40,600 nucleotides of DNA from Candidatus Melainabacteria bacterium. Lineage in GTDB: Bacteria > Cyanobacteriota > Vampirovibrionia > 2-02-FULL-35-15. A model generated the notes under the pieces. That model did not search any database. It worked only from the letters and a program-made list of their open reading frames with translations, and was not told the DNA's origin. The stretch covers positions 1 through 40,600 of the forward strand of contig JAHFBE010000014.1 in assembly GCA_023250205.1 (NCBI GenBank), written 5' to 3'. The stretch's first letter is position 1. Every line of letters starts with the position of its first letter. Both the position numbers and the translations under genes were made by a program. Shown here in pieces: positions 15,996 to 23,606 of this stretch.

Positions 15996-18146
15996 ATGGG
16001 AAATCCAACTAAATTAAAATATTTATCTTTTCTTGCATTGCTAATCGTTTTTATTTTAGCTTTATGGCTAATGGGTTTTAACTCTACTAGTCATATACCA
16101 GTTGAAGATCCGGTTGCTCAGAAGCTACTTGATAAGGCTATTAAGACTAGTAAGATAAGTGTTAATGATGGAATTGCAAGTTTGGAAGACATAAGTGTTT
16201 CAAATTATACAGAATATAAAAAGAATTATGTCCTGGCAAAATTGTATGAGGAAAAGGGAGACTTGACTAAAGCAATTGCAATTTTTGAAAAATTACTTGA
16301 TAAAAATTATCCGCTTAAAGAAAGGGCTTTATTTCACTATGCATATTTAAATACTAAACTTGGAAAAGATACACTTGCATTAAAGTATTTTAATAAGCTT
16401 ATACGTGAATTTTCGTCATCGCATTCAGTTCCACAAGCCAAGTATTACCTTGCGCAGGCAGAGCTTAGACTACGTTTAACAAAAGATGCAATTAATAACT
16501 TGGTATCGCTACGCTCTCAGTTTCCAAGAACTCAATATGGAATTGCAACTAATTATTATTTGGGTGAGTATGCTTACAATAATAAAAAATATAATGAAGC
16601 GCTTGATTATTGGCGTGATTATTTAAGGTTTAGTCCTGATGGACGATTCGCAAATGAAATTGCAAATTCTTTTTCTACCCTAAAGTCTGTTTTAAAGCCA
16701 AGCGACTATTCTTTATTGGGAGAGGTTTTCTTCTATAAAAAAGATTATGCAAAGGCCGCTTATTATTATAAAATCGGAAACAAGCTTTATCACTACTACA
16801 ATCTGGGCTATTCACTTATAAGGATTGGGCATACACAAGAAGCATTTGCCTACTTGAAAGAGTTTGCTTATCACTATCCCAAATCAAAAAATGCAAAGTT
16901 TGCACTTCTCTTTGCTTCAAAAGCTATACCACCTTTTGAAGGAAAACTATTCTGGGAAAAGATTGAAAAAGATATTCCTTATTTAGCTTACTATGCAGCA
17001 TATAAACAAATACTTCTTGAAGAAAATGATTATAGAAGAGAAAAAAAACTAAGAAATTTAATTGAGTTATATCCTGATACAGAATTTACTCTCGATGCTG
17101 TGTGGGAAATTATGTGGGATAAGATAAATAACAAGCAATATAAAGATGCAGTAAATATTGGTAGTGAATATTTTAAACTTTCAGATAATTCTTCTGTAAA
17201 TTCCAGGTCTGAAACTAGGTGTAAGATTGGTTTTTGGCTCGGTAAAATTTGTGAGATTTTAGGTGATAATGACAATGCAAAAGAATATTACGAGCTTACA
17301 GGAAAAATTTTATTTGATAATTATTACTGTTTTAGAGCTCAAAATCGGTTGATTTCTTTGGATGGTGGGAAGGACTTACGCTGGGGGATTCAATCAAGCA
17401 TTGCTGATGTTAGTCAGGATATGTGGTCTGTACCACAGGTTGTTAAACCGCATATGGTAAAAAAATATTTTGGTGCAACTGTTTCCGAGTTAATTAATCT
17501 TCATCAATATGATGAGGCGATGGATTTAATTGGTAAAAGTAAATTCCCTTCAAAACAAGTTACGGCTTGGTTGAAAGCCTTGAATTCTGAATATGATGAG
17601 TCTATAAGTATTTCAAGTGCTGTTATTAATAACTATAAATTCAAATCGAACAATATGATGTGGAAACTTGCTTATCCACTATATTACTGGCAGAATATTT
17701 ATTTGGCATGTTCAAAGTATAAAAACGTTGATCCATTCTTTGCTTGTGCTGTTATAAGGCAAGAGTCTAGGTATGATCGCTTTGCTTGCTCTATTTCAAA
17801 AGCATGTGGCTTAATGCAATTAATAATTCCTACAGCGAGATCAATATCTCGCGAGCTTAATGCAAGCATAGCTTCTTCAGATCGCTTGTACGATCCTCAG
17901 ACAAATATAATATTTGGGGTTCATTATTTAAATGGATTGCTTGGTGAATTGAATAATCCGTTGTTTGTTGTTGCAGGCTATAATGCTGGGCCGCAAGCAG
18001 TTAAGCGATGGATTAGCAAATCAAACATCAGTGATCTTGATTTTTTTGTTGAAGAAATTCCTTATGATGAAACGAGAAACTATGTGAAGAGAGTTTTTGC
18101 TAATTATTGGACTTATTTAAAACTCTACAAAGGTTACAAACAGTAA
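15996..18146 (+). CDS. Membrane-anchored soluble-lytic-transglycosylase-like protein with TPR-like repeats
   Basis: The 716-residue protein should cleave peptidoglycan glycan strands to 1,6-anhydro products in the periplasm. Residues 9-28 form one N-terminal hydrophobic segment (LSFLALLIVFILALWLMGF) that can act as anchor. Residues about 60-540 are helical TPR-like repeats, for example VLAKLYEEKGDLTKAIAIFEKL and ALKYFNKLIREFSSSHSVPQAKYYLAQAE. The C-terminal SLT domain has FACAVIRQESRYD with catalytic Glu590, then KACGLMQLIIPTA, and the late FVVAGYNAGPQAVKRW. This is the Slt70 layout. An E. coli-like slt assignment is reasonable, but I leave the symbol open. It is a single gene, with AT-rich spacers on both sides. 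Confidence 0.9.
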   Translation: MGNPTKLKYLSFLALLIVFILALWLMGFNSTSHIPVEDPVAQKLLDKAIKTSKISVNDGIASLEDISVSNYTEYKKNYVLAKLYEEKGDLTKAIAIFEKLLDKNYPLKERALFHYAYLNTKLGKDTLALKYFNKLIREFSSSHSVPQAKYYLAQAELRLRLTKDAINNLVSLRSQFPRTQYGIATNYYLGEYAYNNKKYNEALDYWRDYLRFSPDGRFANEIANSFSTLKSVLKPSDYSLLGEVFFYKKDYAKAAYYYKIGNKLYHYYNLGYSLIRIGHTQEAFAYLKEFAYHYPKSKNAKFALLFASKAIPPFEGKLFWEKIEKDIPYLAYYAAYKQILLEENDYRREKKLRNLIELYPDTEFTLDAVWEIMWDKINNKQYKDAVNIGSEYFKLSDNSSVNSRSETRCKIGFWLGKICEILGDNDNAKEYYELTGKILFDNYYCFRAQNRLISLDGGKDLRWGIQSSIADVSQDMWSVPQVVKPHMVKKYFGATVSELINLHQYDEAMDLIGKSKFPSKQVTAWLKALNSEYDESISISSAVINNYKFKSNNMMWKLAYPLYYWQNIYLACSKYKNVDPFFACAVIRQESRYDRFACSISKACGLMQLIIPTARSISRELNASIASSDRLYDPQTNIIFGVHYLNGLLGELNNPLFVVAGYNAGPQAVKRWISKSNISDLDFFVEEIPYDETRNYVKRVFANYWTYLKLYKGYKQ

Positions 18147-18381
18147 TTACTCGATTCATATAAGTTATATATAATTTGCTTGTTTGAAATTATTATATTT
18201 AGTCTAAAAGTTCATTATTTATTGAAAATCCTGATTTTTATAGCCCCCCTTTCTAAATATGAATATTTTGTTAATATCTTTAATCTAAAGGAATTATTAT
18301 TTATTTCTTAATTTTCATTAACTATTTAAGTTCATCTAGTAACTTTTATTCTTGTTAGTATTCAAAGAAAGAGGCAAATAT

Positions 18382-18759
18382 ATGACAACATTAGTGGAAT
18401 ATAAGACCCTTAGCAACGAAAAACTTTTTTCAGTTTCAGAAAAACTATTAGTTGAAAATCTTTCTGTCCAAGATTTGATTAATCAATCAATTGATAGTGA
18501 AAGAGAAGATATAAATACTACTTTGAAGAGAGAATTGATTCTTCGAGGTAGAGATGATATACAGTCCAGAATTACTATAAAGAAAACTTTTAAAAATTTA
18601 ATAAATGATTTAGAGTTTGTTTTGAAAACGCTTGATAACGATGATGCGGTTAATAAAGCAACAGTAAAGTTGCAAAAGAAAAAATTCCTAAACATGATAA
18701 GTCTTTTTGACAGATTACAACTAGAATGGCAAAAATATGATTTGGCTCTGAAGAGATAG
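18382..18759 (+). CDS. Small helical protein of unknown function
   Basis: I do not recognise this 125-residue protein. I start it at ATG 18382 (MTTLVEYKTL), which has GAGG 8 nt upstream, rather than at 18352. It is soluble and mostly helical, rich in Lys, Leu and Asp (LKRELILRGRDDIQSRITIKKTFKNLINDLEFVLK), with coiled-coil character from about 50 to 120. There is no signal peptide, no Cys and no catalytic motif. About 230 nt of AT-rich DNA separate it from the transglycosylase gene, and 39 nt lie between it and sixA, so it may share a transcript with sixA. Confidence 0.6.
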   Translation: MTTLVEYKTLSNEKLFSVSEKLLVENLSVQDLINQSIDSEREDINTTLKRELILRGRDDIQSRITIKKTFKNLINDLEFVLKTLDNDDAVNKATVKLQKKKFLNMISLFDRLQLEWQKYDLALKR

Positions 18760-18798
18760 TTTGATTAGTTCCATTATTTATTTTTACTGAGATTTGAA

Positions 18799-19308
18799 AT
18801 GGATGAAATTTATATCTTAAGACATGGTCATGCTGAACAAAGTGAAAGTCTTGTAAATGACTTTGATAGAGCTTTAACAGCAGAAGGCATAGAAAAGATT
18901 AATAGATTAGGCGTCTTTATAAACAGTCTGGGAGTGAATATTGATATTGTTTTATCGAGTCCTTTTTTAAGAGCAAAGCAAACCGCAGAAATATTAGTGT
19001 CTAATGTAACTCCTATGCCGGAGATTAGAATGGTTGATTTCTTATCTTGTGGAGCATCATCAAAAGATATATCAAAGGGGCTTCTTGATTACTCAGTTAA
19101 TAATAGTGTTTTAATTGTTGGACACTCTCCGGATCTGGATGTCTTTTTAGGCAAGCTAATTGGTTCAGGTAAAGTAAATCTGAAAAAGGGAGCTTTGGCA
19201 AAAGTAAATTTTGAAAACAATATAGAGATCTCTGGTTCACTTGAATGGCTTGTTACATCAAAGATTGTTAAGAGAGTTAAAGGTAAAAAATCTGTTGATA
19301 TTGCCTGA
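18799..19308 (+). CDS. sixA: Phosphohistidine phosphatase SixA
   Basis: SixA belongs to the histidine-phosphatase (phosphoglycerate-mutase-like) superfamily and removes phosphate from phosphohistidine, for instance on Hpt domains or PTS components. The 169-residue protein has the catalytic RHG at 8-10 (IYILRHGHAEQ), the arginine in SSPFLRAKQTAEIL, and the second catalytic His in VLIVGHSPDLD. The short length is typical of SixA. The stop TGA directly abuts the rpmB stop on the other strand with no spacer. Confidence 0.88.
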   Translation: MDEIYILRHGHAEQSESLVNDFDRALTAEGIEKINRLGVFINSLGVNIDIVLSSPFLRAKQTAEILVSNVTPMPEIRMVDFLSCGASSKDISKGLLDYSVNNSVLIVGHSPDLDVFLGKLIGSGKVNLKKGALAKVNFENNIEISGSLEWLVTSKIVKRVKGKKSVDIA

Positions 19309-19578
19309 TTAAGATTGCAATGTAGCTAATACTTTCTTTAATCTTTTTCTTGACTTCTTTTTAAGTGGAAGAGTGATTCCACTTCTGATTTCTGGATTTG
19401 ATTTTAAAGTTGATGCAGCAATTTTTAGTTTTACTCTTCTACCATTAACAGTGGTTCTTACTGTTTGAAGATTTACTTCAAATCTTCTTTTTGCGGTTGG
19501 GTTATAGTGAGCTCTTAAGAATGAATACCTCATTCCTTTTTGAGCTTTTTTACCTGTTAAATCACATTTTCTTGACAT
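19309..19578 (-). CDS. rpmB: 50S ribosomal protein bL28
   Basis: bL28 is a small basic protein of the large ribosomal subunit. The start MSRKCDLTGKKAQKG is the family's N-terminal signature, where the Cys may contribute to zinc binding in Cys+ forms; only one Cys remains here, so a zinc site is unlikely. It is 89 residues, slightly longer than the common 63-78, with a very basic C-terminus (KKKSRKRLKKVL). It follows rpsR after 3 nt, so the two are co-translated. Confidence 0.9.
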   Translation of the reverse strand: MSRKCDLTGKKAQKGMRYSFLRAHYNPTAKRRFEVNLQTVRTTVNGRRVKLKIAASTLKSNPEIRSGITLPLKKKSRKRLKKVLATLQS

Positions 19579-19581
19579 AGT

Positions 19582-19803
19582 TTATGCACCATAGTTTATG
19601 AATGGAAGTAGACTCATTTGCCTTGCACGCTTTACTGCTCTAGTAACCATTCTTTGTTGTTGACATGAAAGACCTGTGATTTTTCTTGGCAATATTCTTC
19701 CACGCTCAGTAACGTACTTAGATAAGAAACGAATATCTTTAAAATCTATTTCTTTAACGCCAGGTTCTAATGCGGGTGCCCATTTTTTTTTCTGAAATGC
19801 CAT
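19582..19803 (-). CDS. rpsR: 30S ribosomal protein bS18
   Basis: bS18 is a small-subunit protein near the platform, partner of bS6. The 73 residues contain the family core [27 protein letters not shown] followed by [22 protein letters not shown]. The start is ATG 19803. bS6 (rpsF), the usual neighbour, is not here; rpmB follows after 3 nt instead, an arrangement seen in some lineages. A promoter is predicted about 45 nt upstream. Confidence 0.96.
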   Translation of the reverse strand: MAFQKKKWAPALEPGVKEIDFKDIRFLSKYVTERGRILPRKITGLSCQQQRMVTRAVKRARQMSLLPFINYGA

Positions 19804-19849
19804 TCTTAATACTCCAAGAAATTTTTTAAAACATCAAATTAGCTTTTAA

Positions 19850-19877
19850 ATTATAACTTATAAGTTCATCAATGCAA
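19850..19877 (-). promoter_or_regulatory. Predicted promoter of rpsR-rpmB
   Basis: On the minus strand TTGCAT (19877-19872) is followed after 16 nt by a perfect TATAAT (19855-19850). The spacer contains the 12-nt palindrome AACTTATAAGTT (19855-19866), which could be an operator or coincidental in AT-rich DNA. The start codon lies 46 nt downstream. Confidence 0.6.
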
Positions 19878-19969
19878 TTGTAATAATAGTTCTTTAACAA
19901 GCATTAAGTCCCAGTAAATACAGGGTGCCCCTCTTGTATATACTATAGAAAGATAAGATAATCTTAAAA

Positions 19970-20353
19970 ATGTCTATGGATAAAAGATTTGAAAAAGCTA
20001 TTAGTCTTTTTAATATTGGTAATTACTTTGAATCACACGATGTTTTGGAGGAATTATGGCTTGAAACTGATAATGAGTACAAGGATTTATATCAGGGAGT
20101 TATTCAATCTGCTGTTGCTTTTTATCTTTCTGGTGAGCATCGTTACAAAGGTGCTTATAAAATGTTTGAAAGATCTAAGAGAAATCTAAGCAAATATAAG
20201 CAAATTGCTCAGGGCATTAATGTTCGCAAGTTAATAAGCGACAGTACTAAATTTTTTGAAAGTCAATCTTTTCAATCCGGAATTTATTCAGGTAGTGCTA
20301 GTTTAGAGTTTCCAAAAATTGAATATTATCCTGATCCTAAATTTACTCATTAG
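19970..20353 (+). CDS. DUF309 domain protein
   Basis: The 127-residue protein matches the DUF309 pattern: a helical bundle with FNIGNYFESHDVLEELWLE (16-34), then LYQGVIQSAVAFYLSGEHRYKGAYKMFER. The conserved His-Glu of FESHDVLEE and QGVIQ are family hallmarks. Function is unestablished; the fold is thought to be enzyme-like, and the family is frequent in Cyanobacteria, Firmicutes and Archaea. The Shine-Dalgarno is weak. The gene is followed 22 nt later by the outer-membrane protein gene. Confidence 0.85.
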   Translation: MSMDKRFEKAISLFNIGNYFESHDVLEELWLETDNEYKDLYQGVIQSAVAFYLSGEHRYKGAYKMFERSKRNLSKYKQIAQGINVRKLISDSTKFFESQSFQSGIYSGSASLEFPKIEYYPDPKFTH

Positions 20354-20375
20354 GACTATACTATCTTTTATTAAA

Positions 20376-21092
20376 ATGTTACGCAAAACAAAAACCTTAC
20401 TACTTTCTGCTCTTGTATTTTCAATAGCTCTTATCAGTTTTCCTTTAGCTGCTAAATCAGTTGAAAACGATTTTGGCTTATGGACTGCAATTAATATTAA
20501 TGCACCAATAACAGATAAAGTACAAAGTAGATTTCAAATTAGTCCTCGCTGGCTTGATGATGTAACTGATTTTAATCAGTTTATTCTACATGGATTACTT
20601 GGATATAAATTTAATAAGTATGTTTCCTTTTATCAAGGATATGCCTGGAGCACTTTGTATATTCCAAATTTTAGAAGAGAGCAAAGACCGTATCAAGAAC
20701 TGCTCTTCTTTCATAATATAGATAAATTATCTTTTGAACACAGATTTAGGCTTGATGAAAGGTTCATGCAGGATGTTGATGGTGTTTCTATGAGAGCAAG
20801 ATATCGAATAAAGGGTTCTTATCCTCTAGGCATGAGTAAGAAATGGTCGCTTATAATGTTTGATGAATTATTTGTAATTTTAAATTCAAAAGATGATGGA
20901 CCACAAGCTGGCATTGATCAGAATCGTACTTATATTGGAATTAATCGAAAATTAAATGAGAATATGAACATTGATTTAGGTTATCAATTACAACAAATCC
21001 ATAGACCTGGAAGCTTATATGAAAGATTAAACCATTTTGTCTTTTTCTATTTAAACTTTGATTTACCAAAATTGGTAAGTAATAAGAATTGA
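20376..21092 (+). CDS. Outer-membrane beta-barrel protein, DUF2490 family
   Basis: The 238-residue protein starts at ATG 20376, giving an N-terminal signal peptide (MLRKTKTLLLSALVFSIALISFPLAAKS) with cleavage expected after LAA. The longer frame from 20319 would add 19 residues overlapping DUF309 and is not used. The mature part alternates hydrophobic and polar residues in strands, with the DUF2490 features NDFGLWTAININAPITDKVQSRFQISPRW, LLGYKFNKYVSFYQGYAW, and EHRFRLDERF. It ends HFVFFYLNFDLP, a typical terminal strand, though the very last residues are polar. Function is unknown; it is probably a small barrel. Confidence 0.8.
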   Translation: MLRKTKTLLLSALVFSIALISFPLAAKSVENDFGLWTAININAPITDKVQSRFQISPRWLDDVTDFNQFILHGLLGYKFNKYVSFYQGYAWSTLYIPNFRREQRPYQELLFFHNIDKLSFEHRFRLDERFMQDVDGVSMRARYRIKGSYPLGMSKKWSLIMFDELFVILNSKDDGPQAGIDQNRTYIGINRKLNENMNIDLGYQLQQIHRPGSLYERLNHFVFFYLNFDLPKLVSNKN

Positions 21093-21105
21093 TAAATAGA
21101 TTTAA

Positions 21106-21462
21106 TTAATTGCCGTCTAATATTGAATCACTTAAACCACCGGATGGTCTTCCACTATCTTCATTTGTCGTTGAGGTTTCGTTGTTATCATCTCCACTAC
21201 CATCTAAAATAGAATCAGAAAGTCCTCCGTTAGGTCTTCCCGCAGGTTCATTATCAATATCATCATCTGATAATCCGCCCTCTGGTCTACCATCAATTTG
21301 TTCTTTGTTGTAATCAGAAAAAATCTTTTCAAAGGTTGCATTGTATCGGATTTTTATATGTTGATATGGTTGTTGAGTAGTTATATTACTGTCTTGTGCC
21401 TTGCTGGGTAAAAGCAAAATTTGAAGTGGAATAACTAGTAATAGAGATATTAGGATTCTCAT
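21106..21462 (-). CDS. Exported protein with C-terminal GRPxGGLSD repeats
   Basis: I do not recognise this 118-residue protein. I start it at ATG 21462, which gives a clean signal peptide (MRILISLLLVIPLQILLLPSKA, cleavage before QDSN); a longer frame from TTG 21507 has no ribosome-binding site. Residues up to about 60 contain HIKIRYNATFEKIFSDYNKE. The C-terminal half has three copies of GRPxGGLSD: DGRPEGGLSDDDIDN, AGRPNGGLSDSILDG and SGRPSGGLSDSILDG, separated by acidic linkers, ending one residue after the last copy. The repeat is well kept while linkers vary. It is the last of a minus-strand set of small exported genes. A secreted repeat peptide or a precursor are possibilities; neither is shown. 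Confidence 0.7.
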   Translation of the reverse strand: MRILISLLLVIPLQILLLPSKAQDSNITTQQPYQHIKIRYNATFEKIFSDYNKEQIDGRPEGGLSDDDIDNEPAGRPNGGLSDSILDGSGDDNNETSTTNEDSGRPSGGLSDSILDGN

Positions 21463-21552
21463 AAATGTTCTAAAAGCCTGCAATAAAATATACCTTCTAC
21501 TCAGCAAGGCTAAACAATTAAGTGATACCCCTATGTAATGATTTAAAAAATT

Positions 21553-22080
21553 CTATCTCTTTGCACAACCACAGCTGCTAGTTCCTACGCTAACACAAAT
21601 CTTTGACTGATTTCCGTTTGTATCTTTTTCACAGCATTTTCCAAGATTATCACCGCAGGAATCTTGGCAGTTTACTGGGGCTTGACATGGGCGACCAGCA
21701 AAAGGTTGAATCTCAATGCCTATAGTTGCACTGCCTTTTGGTACGAATGATAGACCGTATCTTTTCCCACCACGTTTAAATCCTAGTACAAGAGACGTTG
21801 GTCCTGATATTGTCTTCTTCTTTCCTGTTTCATGGTTATCAGCTGCTGGTGCTATTCTTAGCTTACCGCCATTAAAGGTTGTAATTATTATGGCTACGCT
21901 TTTATTTTCTTTCAAGAGGCTCTTTATCTCTTCATTTGCACTGTCAGAAAAACGATAAAATCCACTTCCTGGAATTATAAAATCTTGTTTTGTGTTCAAC
22001 TCCAAATCTACAGCAAATGCAGGTATAGAAAAAGTAATAAATAAAATCACTACTAAGATAACCTTGCTTATATTGTTCAT
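21553..22080 (-). CDS. Exported protein with Cys-rich C-terminus
   Basis: This 175-residue protein is unrecognised. Residues 1-23 are a signal peptide (MNNISKVILVVILFITFSIPAFA). The middle resembles a beta-rich domain (LVLGFKRGGKRYGLSFVPKGSATIGIEIQPF). The last 45 residues carry eight cysteines in the order C-x5-C-x3-C-x6-CC-x11-C-x7-CxC, a disulphide-knot-like layout. GAGAGG-type purines lie upstream of the ATG. It follows the small membrane protein gene by 45 nt and precedes the GRPxGGLSD protein by 90 nt, so the three may be expressed together. The family is not known to me. Confidence 0.72.
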   Translation of the reverse strand: MNNISKVILVVILFITFSIPAFAVDLELNTKQDFIIPGSGFYRFSDSANEEIKSLLKENKSVAIIITTFNGGKLRIAPAADNHETGKKKTISGPTSLVLGFKRGGKRYGLSFVPKGSATIGIEIQPFAGRPCQAPVNCQDSCGDNLGKCCEKDTNGNQSKICVSVGTSSCGCAKR

Positions 22081-22125
22081 GTTATTTTTGTTTCCTCTCT
22101 TTTCATTACTAATTAAATCTCATAT

Positions 22126-22344
22126 CTATCTGAGCATAATTTTAACCCCGTTTTTATCAAGTTCTTCAAGTTCAGGGGACACATCTTTATCAAAGCCCTT
22201 AATGGATACGGATATTTCCTTTATATCAGTTGTTATTTCTTTTATGGACTTTGTTATTTTGTTTACTTGATACTCTGTAAAACCAGCAATGCATATTAAA
22301 AACAGAATTATTATAAATAAAATTGTTTCTTTCTTGTCAAACAT
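22126..22344 (-). CDS. Small single-pass membrane protein
   Basis: A 72-residue protein with one N-terminal transmembrane helix (ILFIIILFLICIAGFT, about 8-23) followed by a heptad-like amphipathic stretch (ITKSIKEITTDIKEISVSIKG). A strong AAAGGAG ribosome-binding site lies upstream of the ATG, so it is a real gene despite its size. It is probably an inner-membrane anchor with a periplasmic or cytoplasmic coiled coil. It follows the YchJ-like gene by 29 nt in the same run. I cannot name it. Confidence 0.75.
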   Translation of the reverse strand: MFDKKETILFIIILFLICIAGFTEYQVNKITKSIKEITTDIKEISVSIKGFDKDVSPELEELDKNGVKIMLR

Positions 22345-22373
22345 ACTCTTCGCTCCTTTTAATGGTTTATATT

Positions 22374-22757
22374 TTAAAGTATTTCTCCATCAACATAAAA
22401 CCACTTTGAATCTTCTTTAATAAAATTACTCTTTTCATGGAGCTTTCCTCGTTTATTGTTTGCTTTATATTCTGCAATAAATTCCACTTTGCCATTCAAA
22501 TCTTCTTCCATTCCATTTTCTGTTTTTATAACTTTTAAACTGATCCATTCAACATCTGGCAATTTTAAGCTGGATTTATTTGAACTTTTTGATTTATGCC
22601 ATGTTTGAATTAAGTAATCCTCATCTTTAACGACAAAAGCAGAATAACGTGATCGCATTAATTGTTCAGCGGTGAGAGGAATTCCCTTCCTTTGGTGGTA
22701 ATATCCGCAGCAGTTACTATATTCCTTTTTTGTTCCACAGGGGCAAGCATTACTCAT
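22374..22757 (-). CDS. YchJ-like protein (UPF0225) with SEC-C metal-binding motif
   Basis: At 127 residues this is a YchJ/UPF0225-type protein. The N-terminal zinc motif is CPCGTKKEYSNCCG, of the SEC-C kind, followed by PLTAEQLMRSRYSAFVVKDEDYLIQTWHKS, the family signature, and an NTF2-like fold (VKVIKT...VEFIAEYKAN...FIKEDSKWFYVDG). E. coli YchJ has a second SEC-C motif at the C-terminus; this one lacks it. I start it at ATG 22757, which overlaps the stop of the upstream gene (TAATG), suggesting translational coupling. Function is unestablished. Confidence 0.88.
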   Translation of the reverse strand: MSNACPCGTKKEYSNCCGYYHQRKGIPLTAEQLMRSRYSAFVVKDEDYLIQTWHKSKSSNKSSLKLPDVEWISLKVIKTENGMEEDLNGKVEFIAEYKANNKRGKLHEKSNFIKEDSKWFYVDGEIL

Positions 22758-23200
22758 TATTGGTTTGTTGGGCACAATGAATCAATATCTTCTTCGAGGG
22801 GTTCTCCGGAGTTATAATTTTCACCTGGCTCTTTTTCTTCATCGTGTTCTTCGGAATTATCGGTATCTGTTGTGTCTACCTTTTCATTCATAGAGACTTC
22901 AACTTCTTCAAAGTCATGTTTCATTTCTGGGACATCATCTGTCCACTCCATCCAACAATCCCCATCAACAAAACCTTTTTCTGTTGAAACTATATTTTCG
23001 CTTGCACCGCTGCTTTCAAGTGCAGGGGTAAATAGTGCAGTAAAAACTGAAGCTGTTTCATTACTTAGAGGAGCTTGACTTGGGGCTGAATCTTGTATAA
23101 GAGCAGGGGGAGGTTCTTCAGATTTTTCAGATGGTTTGACCTGTACATTGGCAGGTGTAATTGACTTAGCTATTAAGTTGTTTCCTATGGTAAAACTCAT
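22757..23200 (-). CDS. Acidic low-complexity protein of unknown function
   Basis: I do not recognise this 147-residue protein. I start it at ATG 23200 (MSFTIGNNLIAKS); a TTG 33 nt earlier is the other option. The sequence is Pro/Ser-rich at 20-50 (EKSEEPPPALIQDSAPSQ) and strongly acidic from 85 on (DDVPEMKHDFEEVEVSMNE, EEHDEEKEPGENYNSGEP). There is no signal peptide and no membrane segment, and most of it is probably disordered. The last codon overlaps the YchJ start, which ties the two together. Function is unknown. Confidence 0.6.
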   Translation of the reverse strand: MSFTIGNNLIAKSITPANVQVKPSEKSEEPPPALIQDSAPSQAPLSNETASVFTALFTPALESSGASENIVSTEKGFVDGDCWMEWTDDVPEMKHDFEEVEVSMNEKVDTTDTDNSEEHDEEKEPGENYNSGEPLEEDIDSLCPTNQ

Positions 23201-23321
23201 GTTTATCTGAGTATTTATTTTAGTAGAAAACAAAAGGAATATAGATGAAATAGCTATGTTTCTTTACAAACAGTATGAATGTCTTTTGTCCAGAGAGAGC
23301 CTCTGGATTTTAAAAAGACTT

Positions 23322-23359
23322 CAGGACTAAAATACTTTGTCTTAGGTTCTTTAGTCCTG
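23322..23359 (-). terminator. Terminator-like hairpin after the Ser-rich peptide gene
   Basis: On the minus strand CAGGACTAAA (23359-23350) pairs perfectly with TTTAGTCCTG (23331-23322) around an 18-nt loop, followed by AAGTCTTTTT. It lies 25 nt past the stop of the Ser-rich gene. A second hairpin, CCAGAG/CTCTGG (23290-23306), lies just beyond. Confidence 0.6.
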
Positions 23360-23383
23360 AGTATTTTGTAAGGAAATATCAAA

Positions 23384-23527
23384 CTATTTGAGTTTTTTGC
23401 ATTGTCCGTCAATAGCGGCAGAGCATAAACTAGCTGACATTGAGGAGGTTAAGCTACCACTGCTTGAGGATGTACTGCTTGAAGAGGTGGAGCCACTGTT
23501 GCCTGAGGACGTTGATGAACCAGACAT
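23384..23527 (-). CDS. Ser-rich small peptide
   Basis: A 47-residue peptide starting at ATG 23527, with GAGAGG upstream. About half of residues 2-35 are Ser, interspersed with Gly and Thr (SSTSSGNSGSTSSSSTSSSS). The C-terminus SLCSAAIDGQCKKLK has two Cys. No signal sequence is evident. A longer frame to 23590 runs through a dispersed repeat and is probably not translated. A terminator follows, which supports a real transcript. I cannot assign a function, and a chance open frame is not excluded. Confidence 0.45.
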   Translation of the reverse strand: MSGSSTSSGNSGSTSSSSTSSSSGSLTSSMSASLCSAAIDGQCKKLK

Positions 23528-23557
23528 AGAACCCTGCCTCTCAAAATATAATTTAAA

Positions 23558-23583
23558 GAACAGGGGGTTGTGGGACGATTTTA
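23558..23583. repeat. Dispersed GACGATTTTA motif, copy E1
   Basis: This copy, GGGGGTTGTGGGACGATTTTA with a preceding GAACA, is the most diverged of three. It lies between the methyltransferase stop and the Ser-rich peptide start. The other copies are at 24631-24657 and 25342-25368. Confidence 0.6.
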
Positions 23584-23606
23584 TCCGCAAAGTTTGCAGC
23601 TTAAAA

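Noticed and set aside
22374-22757. SecA's missing zinc tail encoded as a separate gene
   Set aside because: The SEC-C motif here belongs to a YchJ/UPF0225 protein with its own NTF2-like domain, and many SecA proteins lack the tail.
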